NCBI RefSeq assembly: GCF_000158915.1
Contig: NZ_GG657754.1
Span: 2,837,630-2,875,130, forward strand
Length of the DNA stretch: 37,501 nt
Reading direction: 5' to 3'
DNA from: Streptomyces himastatinicus ATCC 53653
GTDB taxonomy: Bacteria > Actinomycetota > Actinomycetes > Streptomycetales > Streptomycetaceae
Numbering within the stretch: the first letter of the stretch is position 1; every line of letters starts with the position of its first letter. The notes below the pieces were generated by a model. It saw only the letters and a program-made list of their open reading frames with translations, was not told where the DNA came from and did not search any database. Shown here in pieces: positions 7,929 through 15,700 of this stretch. The position numbers and the translations under genes are program-made.

Positions 7929-8773
7929 CACCCACCCCCGTCCTGAGGGCCGACGACGTCGATGTGGTCCGCGACGGCAGCCACCTGCTGCACTCGGTCT
8001 CGCTGACCGTCCGCCAGGGCGAGCACTGGGCCCTGCTCGGCCCCAACGGCGCGGGCAAATCAACCCTCCTCAGCCTGCTGGGCGCGCACGCCCACCCCAC
8101 CCGGGGCACGGTGGAGGTGCTGGGCCGCACCCTGGGCCGGGTCGATCTGCGGGAGCTGCGCGCGTACGTGGGCCATGTCGACCCCCGGCATCCGCTGCGC
8201 TCCCCGCTGCGGGCGCGGGACGTCGTCCTGACCGGGCTGACCAACACCGTCGAGCCGGTCCCCCGCCGCCACCCCGACCCCGCCCAGCGCGAGCGGGCCG
8301 AGCGGCTGCTGACCACCCTGGGCATGGCCGACAAGCTCGACGCGCGCTGGCCGACGCTCTCCCAGGGGCAGCGCGGCCGGGTGCTGATCGCCCGGGCCCT
8401 GATGCCCCGCCCCCGGCTGCTGCTGCTCGACGAACCGGCCACCGGCCTCGACCTGGCCGCCCGCGAACAGCTCCTGGACAGCCTGGACGCCCTGCGGCTC
8501 GCCCACCCGGAGCTGGCCACGGTCCTGGTGACCCACCACCTGGAGGAGCTGCCCGCGTCCACCACCCACGCGATGCTGCTGCGCGACGGGCAGTGCCTGG
8601 CGTCGGGCGCCGTGGACGAGGTGGTGACCACCGACGCCATCACCAAGTGCTTCGACCACCCGGTCCACATCGCCCGCACCGACGGCCGCTGGACGGCCCG
8701 TACCGTACGGACCACCCCTCACCCGGCCACCAGCGCGGCCATGGCCTCGGCCGATGCGGGGGCCAGCCGGTAG
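7925..8773 (+). CDS. ABC transporter ATP-binding protein (orphan ATPase)
   Basis: A 282-residue ABC ATPase with Walker A GPNGAGKST (39-47), a signature loop reading LSQGQ (145-149, Gln for the usual Gly), Walker B LLLLDEPATGLD starting near 165, and the switch His in VTHHLEELP. The signature variant and overall pattern resemble the ModF/molybdate-type stand-alone ATPases. No membrane permease or binding protein is adjacent, so it either pairs with a permease elsewhere or has a non-transport role. It is coupled to the FadR-type gene by an ATGA overlap. Its last 55 bases overlap, tail to tail, the 3' end of the minus-strand gene ending at 8719. The C-terminal 35 residues are low-complexity, consistent with run-on into that overlap. 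Confidence 0.9.
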   Translation: MTPTPVLRADDVDVVRDGSHLLHSVSLTVRQGEHWALLGPNGAGKSTLLSLLGAHAHPTRGTVEVLGRTLGRVDLRELRAYVGHVDPRHPLRSPLRARDVVLTGLTNTVEPVPRRHPDPAQRERAERLLTTLGMADKLDARWPTLSQGQRGRVLIARALMPRPRLLLLDEPATGLDLAAREQLLDSLDALRLAHPELATVLVTHHLEELPASTTHAMLLRDGQCLASGAVDEVVTTDAITKCFDHPVHIARTDGRWTARTVRTTPHPATSAAMASADAGASR

Positions 8774-9240
8774 ATGCCCTGCACCCCGTGGGAGCGGGTC
8801 AGCTCGCCGTCCACGATGTGCTTCAGACGGCGCTCACCGCGCCGAGAGCGGAAGGTCAGCTCGGTCAGCAGCCCGGGCGGCACCGCCCGGTCGAACCGCA
8901 GCGGCGAACCGGGCGGCCCGAGCAGCACCTCGGTCGTGACCCCGGCCTTCAGCGCGTCCCAGCGGACGATGCGCACCCAGTCCTCGGTGGCGGTCCGCTC
9001 GCCGAACGTCTCGTACGGAAGGACCCGGCCGACCTCCATCCGGCCGAGCGCCCACAGCTGCTTGCGGTGGGCGCGCACCGGATAGATGTGGTCGCCCTCC
9101 TTCACCCCGGCCCGTATGAAGCTCGGCTGCGACTGGAACGGCCCTCCGAAGAGGATGACCAGCCGCTCCCCCTCGTACCCCTGCCGCCCGAGGTAGCGGC
9201 AGACATCGTTGGTCCACAGGGTCGTATACGCGTTGGCCAT
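8719..9240 (-). CDS. Conserved hypothetical protein (173 aa)
   Basis: Not recognised. The start chosen is ATG 9240 (MANAYTTLWTNDVCRYLG). The frame is open further up to 9291, but the extension looks non-coding. The central segment (RAGVKEGDHIYPVRAHRKQL then WALGRMEVGRV) has the feel of a PUA/EVE/ASCH-like small beta barrel, where a protein states 'GD-hydrophobic-P', but this is only a guess. No signal peptide or membrane segment is seen. A perfect hairpin containing a TAGCGT -10-like hexamer sits 7 bases upstream of the ATG, leaving no clear ribosome site, so leaderless translation is possible. Its 3' end overlaps that of the ABC ATPase gene by 55 bases on the opposite strand. Confidence 0.75.
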   Translation of the reverse strand: MANAYTTLWTNDVCRYLGRQGYEGERLVILFGGPFQSQPSFIRAGVKEGDHIYPVRAHRKQLWALGRMEVGRVLPYETFGERTATEDWVRIVRWDALKAGVTTEVLLGPPGSPLRFDRAVPPGLLTELTFRSRRGERRLKHIVDGELTRSHGVQGIYRLAPASAEAMAALVAG

Positions 9241-9241
9241 G

Positions 9242-9261
9242 CCCCGGACGCTAGTCCGGGG
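9242..9261. promoter_or_regulatory. Perfect 8-bp hairpin immediately upstream of the 9240 start
   Basis: CCCCGGAC, a GCTA loop, then GTCCGGGG. It fills the place where a ribosome site for the minus-strand ATG at 9240 should be, and on that strand it contains TAGCGT ending 7 bases before the ATG. It could be a -10 region of a leaderless promoter or a regulatory hairpin; the sequence alone does not decide. Confidence 0.45.
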
Positions 9262-9364
9262 GTATGACAGCACCCGGGTTACGGTTGTCATTCAGCGGTA
9301 CATCCTACTTGTCCCGAGGCGGTTGTGAATGTGATCCTTCAACGGAACGAGAAGGACGCACGAT

Positions 9365-10483
9365 ATGGCACACGCCCGCTGGCACCACATCCTCATGGAG
9401 TCGCAGCGCCACGCCCTCAAAGCAGTTGATGAGTGGAACTGCTCAACGGGCAACTATTCCGACTTCTTGACGCACATACACAGGGCGTGGCACTACCTGC
9501 TTCACGCGCAGTTCCACCAGGCCAAGATCGACTACCACTACAGGGACCCCAAGACCGGGCAGTACGCCATGATTGACGGCGAGCCGAAGGCGTGGGACCT
9601 GGAACGGTGCCTGAAGCAGCGCTACCCCAACAGTCGCGATCCGATCCGCCTGAATGTCGAGCTCTTCGTGGCACTCCGCAACAAGGTGGAACATCGGTAC
9701 GAGCACAACTTGCAGATCATCATGGACGGCAAGGCGCAGGCGCTCGTCATGAACTACGAGCAGGAGATGGCGAACCACTTCGGCACCAAGTACAGCCTCG
9801 CCGACCGGCTTCGCTTTCCGATCTCCCTTCAGGCACTCACAGCCGAGGGGCGTGAGCAGCTCCATGCGGCGGTGAAGAAGCTCCCGAAGCAAACCCGTGA
9901 TCTCGTGGCGAAGTTCGAGGCGGCCATCGACCCGGATGTGCTGGATGATCTGAAATACGACTACCGCGTCCGGCTTGTACCCATGGTCGGATCAAAGACT
10001 GATGCCGACCTGGCGATCGACTTCGTGAAGCTCGACGAGCTAACCGACGAGGAACGCAAGGTCATGACCGAGGCCGGACGCAAGGGCGCCGTCATCATCA
10101 AGGACCGTCACGTAGAGGTAGCGGACAAAGCGAAGCTGCGCCCGAAGCAGGTCTGTGAACTCGTCGAGCAGCGGCTGTCCTTCGAGTTCAGCCCGTTCAG
10201 AGAGCACCTTGAGATGTGGCAGCGGTTCAAGGTACGTCCCGCGAAGAACTCCACCAGGCCGTACGAAACCGATGCGAAGTACTGTATCTACAGCGAGGCG
10301 TTCAACTCCTACCTGTACACGTCGGCTTGGGTGGAGAAGATCGTCAAGGAGATCGGTACACCTGAGCAGTACCGGGCCTTCTTCGGCAAGGAGCCACGTA
10401 TGAAGAAGGTCGTCCCGCTACCCAATAGGGCGGTTCCGCCCGCCGAGCAGGGCGATCCCCACCCACAGAGCAAGAGCGCCTGA
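9365..10483 (+). CDS. DUF3644-like protein with HEPN-type RNase motif
   Basis: A 372-residue protein that I recognise as DUF3644-like: an N-terminal helical domain followed by a mixed C-terminal region. The helical part carries Arg105-Asn-Lys-Val-Glu-His110 (ALRNKVEHRY), which fits the Rx4-6H catalytic motif of HEPN-fold RNases. DUF3644 proteins are scattered and often lie near mobile or defence genes; the nuclease activity here is inference. The start ATG 9365 has a GAAGGA site about 8 bases upstream. Codon use is noticeably less GC-biased than in the flanking core genes (many AAG, GAT, GAA and CAT codons mixed in), consistent with transfer. It is monocistronic: convergent with the next gene, and divergent from the hypothetical gene at 8719-9240. 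Confidence 0.72.
   Translation: MAHARWHHILMESQRHALKAVDEWNCSTGNYSDFLTHIHRAWHYLLHAQFHQAKIDYHYRDPKTGQYAMIDGEPKAWDLERCLKQRYPNSRDPIRLNVELFVALRNKVEHRYEHNLQIIMDGKAQALVMNYEQEMANHFGTKYSLADRLRFPISLQALTAEGREQLHAAVKKLPKQTRDLVAKFEAAIDPDVLDDLKYDYRVRLVPMVGSKTDADLAIDFVKLDELTDEERKVMTEAGRKGAVIIKDRHVEVADKAKLRPKQVCELVEQRLSFEFSPFREHLEMWQRFKVRPAKNSTRPYETDAKYCIYSEAFNSYLYTSAWVEKIVKEIGTPEQYRAFFGKEPRMKKVVPLPNRAVPPAEQGDPHPQSKSA
10428..10441. repeat. 14-bp semi-palindrome, copy 1
   Basis: GGGCGGTTCCGCCC at the 3' end of the DUF3644-like gene. A second copy in inverted orientation (GGGCGGAACCGCCC) lies at 10945-10958. The two bracket the small orphan gene at 10571-10930. Each copy can itself form a 6-bp hairpin. Confidence 0.6.
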
Positions 10484-10570
10484 ACGAGATAGAGCGCCCG
10501 ACACACGGCAGGGGACGGCACCCACTCACTGATCGTTTCAGAATGAGTCGACGACGCTCGTCAGGCAGCT

Positions 10571-10930
10571 TCAGTCATCAAGTCGGTTCAGAACCTGGGT
10601 GAACTCGCCATTGTCGATCAAGCCCCCGAGGACCTGGACCATGTTGCTGATACCGGCATCGCGGACGATGAGACCGTCCGAGCACCAGAAGTAGCGTCCG
10701 CCGAGCGCCTCCCCGCTCGCTGCCCACCGCTTCATCAGGGTCTCAACGTGGGCAACGGTGCAGATGGTTGCGCTCCACCGGGACCCGTCCGGCAGCCGTA
10801 CCTCAACGTCGATGTCATCCACGGCGTCCAGGACCTCGCCGGCGCCCGGCAGGAATGCTGCCTCAAATTGTTCCGTGTGGACGTGGTACCAGGGTCCGTC
10901 CCAGCTGCCCGCCTCTGTGCTCTCGCTCAT
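10571..10930 (-). CDS. Small hypothetical protein (119 aa)
   Basis: Not recognised. The start is ATG 10930 (MSESTEAGSWDGPWYHVHTE). The frame is open further upstream into the transposase region, but that extension is the antisense shadow of the transposase. The protein is acidic, soluble, and rich in Trp/Tyr, with no signal peptide (composition around RYFWCSDGLIVRDAGISNMV). Size and composition recall cytoplasmic immunity-type proteins, but there is no motif to name. It is convergent with the DUF3644-like gene (87-base gap), and its start is only 62 bases from the transposase start. It is flanked by inverted copies of a 14-bp semi-palindrome. Confidence 0.65.
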   Translation of the reverse strand: MSESTEAGSWDGPWYHVHTEQFEAAFLPGAGEVLDAVDDIDVEVRLPDGSRWSATICTVAHVETLMKRWAASGEALGGRYFWCSDGLIVRDAGISNMVQVLGGLIDNGEFTQVLNRLDD

Positions 10931-10944
10931 CGGGCGAGTGTGCC

Positions 10945-10958
10945 GGGCGGAACCGCCC
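10945..10958. repeat. 14-bp semi-palindrome, copy 2 (inverted)
   Basis: GGGCGGAACCGCCC, the reverse complement of the copy at 10428-10441. It sits in the 62-base gap between the small orphan gene and the transposase start, so it may belong to the promoter region of either. Confidence 0.6.
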
Positions 10959-10992
10959 ACCTCAACCGCGTTCTTCTGGCACGCTGCCGCGC

Positions 10993-11987
10993 GTGAACAG
11001 TGATCTTGTGCCCGAGGACCTGTGGGCGCGCGTGGCTCCTTTGCTGCCGCCTTGCCCAGAGCGGCGACACCGCCACGCGGGTCGGCGCCGGATACCAGAC
11101 CGCGTCGCGCTGGCGGGCATTCTCTACGCACTGCGCACCGGCGTGGCCTGGCGTGATGTGCCGCGCCAGCTGGTGGGCTGCTCCGGCGTGACCGCCTGGC
11201 GCCGCCTGCGGGACTGGACCGAAGCCGGCCTCTGGCCCCGACTCCATGCCGCCCTGCTCACCGAGCTGCGGGCGGCGGGCCTGCTGGCGATGGACGACTG
11301 CGCCATCGACGGCTCGCACGTCCGGGCACTCAAAGGGGGCACCACACCGGGCCGTCGCCGGTCGATCGGGGCAGGCCGGGCAGCAAGCACCACCTGATCG
11401 TCGACCGACACGGCACCCTGCTCGCAGTGTCACTGACCGGCGGGAACCGCCACGATGTCACCCAGCTCATCCCACTACTCGATGCCATTCCCCGCAGCCG
11501 GGGCCGGCGCGGACGCCCCCGTCATCGTCCCCGACGACTGTTCGCCGACCGCTGCTACGACTTCAACAAGTACCGCAGGCTTCTTCGCGGGCGAGGGGTC
11601 AAACCGGTGATCGCCCGACGTGGTGCCCCGCATGGCTCTGGACTGGGCAAGACCCGCTGGGTGGTAGAACGCGCCTTTGCCTGGCTCCACCAGTTCAAGC
11701 GCCTTCGCATCCGGTACGAGATACGCGCCGACCTGCACCTGGGCTTCCTCGAACTCGCCTGCAGCATCATCTGCTTGAGACGTCTCCTTATGGAATGGGG
11801 CGTTCAGGGCCGTGGCCAAGGCCCAGCGGCAGCCTCGGGCCCTGGCGGCATCGTCCACGCCCAGCGCCATACGGAGGGCGGCCCGGCCCCGGCCGCCATC
11901 AAAGTGAAGGCGCCGATCAGCTCGCATGCCTGGGCACGGATGCCGAATTCGCAGAAGTCCAATGGCCACACTGAAGCGGTTCATTAA
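10993..11987 (+). mobile_element. IS5-family insertion sequence (coding span; ends not defined)
   Basis: The span covers the two transposase reading frames. Convincing terminal inverted repeats or target duplications could not be found in the flanks (about 10931-10992 and 11790-12020). The downstream frame continues some 70 codons past the conserved C-terminus. The right end may therefore be lost, and the element is probably decayed. Confidence 0.65.
10993..11987 (+). CDS. IS5-family transposase, two frames joined by -1 frameshift
   Basis: Frame A (10993-11397) encodes the N-terminal DNA-binding part, IS5-like (LVPEDLWARVAPLLPP; ILYALRTGVAWRDVPRQL), and the first catalytic Asp (CAIDGSHVRALKGG). 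The conserved continuation GPSPVDRGRPGSKHHLIVD lies in the -1 frame. A slip on the A3G5 run at 11332-11339 joins them seamlessly (KGG-HHTGPSP). Frame B, ending at 11987, holds the second Asp (FADRCYD) and the Glu motif (RWVVERAFAWLHQFKRLRIR). Frameshifted orfA/orfB transposases are normal in the IS427 group of IS5. The GTG start at 10993 is the best candidate but has no good ribosome site. The last 65-70 residues of frame B are not transposase-like. Catalytic residues are intact, but mobility is doubtful without visible ends. Confidence 0.82.
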
Positions 11988-12116
11988 CGTTGAGGAGGTT
12001 GCCCTTTGTAAGTCATCGTGCAACCAGACCAGAGGACGACTCACTCGGGAGCGCTGAACGCCGCATCCCTCAGTTCGGCAATGACACTACATCGGCTAAC
12101 ACAAGGAGGTGGATCG

Positions 12117-12242
12117 TTGCTGACGGCCGTATCCGGACCGCAGCGGGCTCGGGCCACACAGCCGACTTTTGGCGCTGAGCCCAGGCCGAGAGCTGCGGCA
12201 AACCGACGAGCGGGCGAGCGTGTGGGCGTGAGCAGCGGGTGA
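12117..12242 (+). CDS. Possible small ORF with ideal Shine-Dalgarno
   Basis: An AAGGAGGTG sequence at 12103-12111 is followed 5 bases later by TTG and 41 sense codons to a TGA at 12240. The peptide is basic, rich in Arg/Ala, and unrecognised. The 300-base gap between the transposase frame and the EACC1 gene (11988-12288) holds nothing else I can identify. The match to anti-Shine-Dalgarno may be chance or a gene remnant. Confidence 0.2.
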   Translation: MLTAVSGPQRARATQPTFGAEPRPRAAANRRAGERVGVSSG

Positions 12243-12288
12243 CTACTGGGTCTCCGCCCGCCCCCGGCCCGGTCCGGTCCGGTCATGC

Positions 12289-12687
12289 TTACGCCGTGGG
12301 CTCCCCCTCCGAGGCGGGCAGCTGCACCTGCCCGTTCAGGGCCGCCGTCAACACATCGTTCGAGATCGAGTCCCCCTCGACCCGCACGACCTTCCCGGTC
12401 TCGTTTTCAGTGATGGTCACTGTCACCGACCGCCGCCGGTCACGCTGAAGCCAAGCTTTTACGATCTGCACGAGCGCCGTGACGCCTCCCGCGCTGGTGA
12501 GGCCTACGACCAACTCGGCGGCCACGCCCTTGACTCCCTCGGCCGGGACGCCCCGATCCATCACCTGTGCCCCGGCCACGCCGTGCAGGTCGTTGATCAG
12601 TTCGGCGCGCGCGTCGAGTACCGCCTCGTGATCGGCGTCGAGCCCTGCCAACCGACCCTCGACGCCGACTTCCGCCATCCGTGACAT
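12289..12687 (-). CDS. Effector-associated constant component EACC1
   Basis: This 132-residue protein matches the EACC1 domain defined in predicted NTP-dependent conflict systems (Kaur, Burroughs, Iyer and Aravind, from memory). The tell-tale segment is the hydrophobic turn SAGGVTALVQIVKAWL, then a basic stretch, then the strand pattern RRSVTVTITENETGKVVRVE and GDSISNDVLTAAL. EACC1 accompanies effector proteins such as caspases and is thought to be an adaptor or sensor linking effector and core. ATG 12687 has GGAAGGG six bases upstream; a second in-frame ATG lies at 12678. It diverges from the giant caspase gene with only 70 bases between starts, so the pair shares a regulatory region. There is no clear transmembrane helix, although residues about 65-80 are hydrophobic. 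Confidence 0.82.
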   Translation of the reverse strand: MSRMAEVGVEGRLAGLDADHEAVLDARAELINDLHGVAGAQVMDRGVPAEGVKGVAAELVVGLTSAGGVTALVQIVKAWLQRDRRRSVTVTITENETGKVVRVEGDSISNDVLTAALNGQVQLPASEGEPTA

Positions 12688-12757
12688 GGGTGACCCTTCC
12701 CGTTCTAAACTGAGGCCCGGCGTATGACTGTTGATAGCCGGGGGTGGACAGGATCGC

Positions 12758-15700
12758 ATGTACCGTGCCCTGATCGTCTGCAATTCCCGTTTCCCCAAAG
12801 ACCCCGGCGCGCTCCCGGAGCTGAAAGGGCCGAAGGCGGACGGGATGCTGCTGCGGGACGCTCTCACGGATCCGGCCACCGGGCTATTCGACCGCAGCGA
12901 GGTCAAACTGGTGCCGGAGGCTGACTCACCGGAGATTCTCGACGCGGCCGACGAGTTCTTCAGCGGTGCCGAAGCGGACGACATTCTGCTTTTCTACTAC
13001 AGCGGCCACGGGCGCAGCATCAGCCAGGAGCTGTTCCTGTGCGCGGGCAACAGCAGGACGAGCCGTCTAGAGTCCTCCGCCGTCGCGTCGAGCACCCTGT
13101 CTCGGATCATTACGCGGAGCTTTGCCCAGGTGAAGATCGTGATCCTGGACTGCTGCCACGGCGGTGGCTTCAAGGGCGGAGTTCTAGCCGAAGGGTTGTC
13201 TGGCAAGGGCCGGTTCGTTATCGCGGCGGCGTCGGCCGTGGACCAGGCGTGCGACTCGGAGACCCGCGGCGAGCCGAGCCCGTTCACGAAAGCGCTGATC
13301 GAAGGGCTTCTCACGGAGGCGCGGGACAGTGACGGCGACGGTGCGGTCGATCTCGACGACCTCTTCGCACACCTGGCTGGCACCCGCTTCGACGGACATG
13401 AGCCGCAACGCAAGTTCGATGGCGCGGGGGCCGTCCAAATCGCCCGCCGGGAGCTTGAGGTCCTACTGGACGACCTGTCGCCTTCCGCCGGGCCGGACGA
13501 CCTCGCCCCGTCGGCTTCCCTCCCCCGACCGGACACCATTGGGCCGACCGCTCATCAGCCCGCTCTCGCGCAGGACAGCGTCGACCTCCTGGAGGCCGTC
13601 GTTCCGCGGGCGGTCCTCGACCATGCCCGGGTCCAGGCCTTCCGTAGCGAGCTGCGGGAGGACGTAGCCGATGCGTATCCTCCCCAGTTGACGACGAGCG
13701 AATTCCTGGTGCGGTCGGGGCTGGTGACAGAAGGTGGCCCGACCATGTCCGGGGCACTGCTCTTCGGCGAGAACCCGACCGCGGTGCTGCCCACGGCGAT
13801 GGTGCGCTGCGTACGCTTCCGGGGCACAGACAAGATCGATCCGACGACCAGTACAGAACTCCACGGCACCCTCCCCGAACTAATCGTCCAGGGCCGGGAC
13901 TTCGTCGCCTCCGCCGCCCTGCTCGGTGAGCTGCCGACGGCCGAGGCTGCCCATACCGACGCGCTCTACCGCTTCCCGATGATCGCGGTGCGCGAGATCA
14001 TCGCCAACGCCGTGGTTCACCGTGACTACGCCCGCGCCGACGCGTGTGTCTCGGTGCACGTCTACGACGACCGGATCGAGGTGATCAGCCCGGGGACCTG
14101 GGGTGGCGGCGATCATCCAGTGCCGGACGGCCAGCAGCGCCTGGGCGTGCTGGAACGCCAGTCTCAGCCGCGAAACTTCCGGCTAGCCCGGGTGCTGTCC
14201 TGGGCGAAGCTGGTGGAGTCGGTGGGTGCGGGGCTGCCGCGGTCGGTGGCGGACTGCCGGACGGTGGGGGCGCCGGAGCCGGTGGTACGGATCCGACACG
14301 GGATGGTCACGGTGACCGTGTTCCCCCTGGCCGACCGTACGCCGGAGCCCGCCCGGACACCGCGAGAGGCGGTCGTACCCGCAGATCGAGGGGAGCGGTC
14401 ACGCGGTATCGATCCGCACCGGATCGCGGAGGTGTACTGCCAAACCCCGAAGGGCAGCTTTATTGGCACGGGATACAGGGTGACGAATGACACCGTACTG
14501 ACAGCCGGTCACCTCGTGGCTGGGGCGGCCGCCTGCACCCTCCGATTTCCGATCGGATCAGCGATGTGGGAAGCCACTGCCGAGGTGGCCGCGCTCGACG
14601 AGGTCATGGATGTGGCCGTGTTGCGTTTCTCGCCACCCAGCGAGGCCGAGGTCGTCGCGCCTGTGCGCTTCGGTCGTGTCACTGCTCAGCCCGCCGTCCT
14701 GCAGGTGCAGACGGCCGGTTTCCCTCACTTCAAGCTCCGCCGCGACGACAACCAGAGGCAGCGGGACCTGGCCCATCTGCAGGGCACGACGTCGAGTCTG
14801 ACGAATGTCAGCAGCGGCACGCTGAGCATCCGAGTCGTCGCCGCACCTGCAGATGATGACCACGGGACAAACCCGTGGGCGGGCATGGCTGGTGCTCCGG
14901 TGTGGGTGGACGGCCTGCTCATCGGAGTCGTCAACGTGGCACTGCGCGCCGAGGGGCCAGGCACGCTGGGCGCCGTCCGCATCGACCGTTTCCTCGCCGG
15001 TTCCGTCCCCGGCCTCCCCGGACTGCTGGGCATCCCTGAGCCCCTCGACCTGCCCGAAGTACCTGCACCGGAGCTTCAGTCCGTCTCACCGTATCTGGCC
15101 CTCGTACAAGACATCGCCCCACCGCAGCTGGCGGGGCGGGACGATGAGTTGGCCACGCTCACGGAGTTCTGCCACGGCGAGCTGCCCTATGCGGTGTGGC
15201 GGGGACAGCCCTGGACGGGCAAGACAGCGCTGACCGCATGGTTCACGCTCCATCCTCCCCAGGATGTGGACGTGGTCTCCTTCTTCGTCACCAGCCGACT
15301 GGCGGGCCAGAGCGACAGCACCGCGTTCACAGACGCCCTTGTGGACCAACTCAGCTGGTACCTGGGCCAAGACCGTGCCGCCTCCTCGACGCACACTGGG
15401 GCGCTGGAGATGCTCCGTCGCCAACTGCTGGCCTCCGCCGCCCGCAAGGCACACCAGGAGCGCCGTCGGCTGCTGCTCGTCGTGGACGGCATCGACGAGG
15501 ACCGGGGACCATCGTCAGGCCTGCCGAGCATCGCCTCGCTGCTGCCGACGAATCCCCCTCCTGGTCTGCGTGTGCTGGTCACGGGCCGGAAGCTGCCGCT
15601 GCCGGACGACGTCCCGGCGGGGCACCCCCTGCGCCATTGCCCTGATGTCCTCCTCGCCCCCGCGTCCGACGCTCTGCTACCGCGTCGCGAGGCCAACGCC

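Noticed and set aside
10931..12020. Terminal inverted repeats for the IS element
   Set aside because: Candidate pairs (for example CCTCAAC-containing ends) matched over only 7 bases with differing spacing, not convincing.
11988..12120. 62-residue plus-strand frame from TTG 11990
   Set aside because: Arg-rich with no motif; the TTG AGG AGG start reads through what looks like a ribosome site. Probably non-coding.
12731..12757. Upstream TTG start extending the caspase protein by 9 residues
   Set aside because: The extension is not family-like, and MYRALIVCNS is the usual caspase N-terminus.
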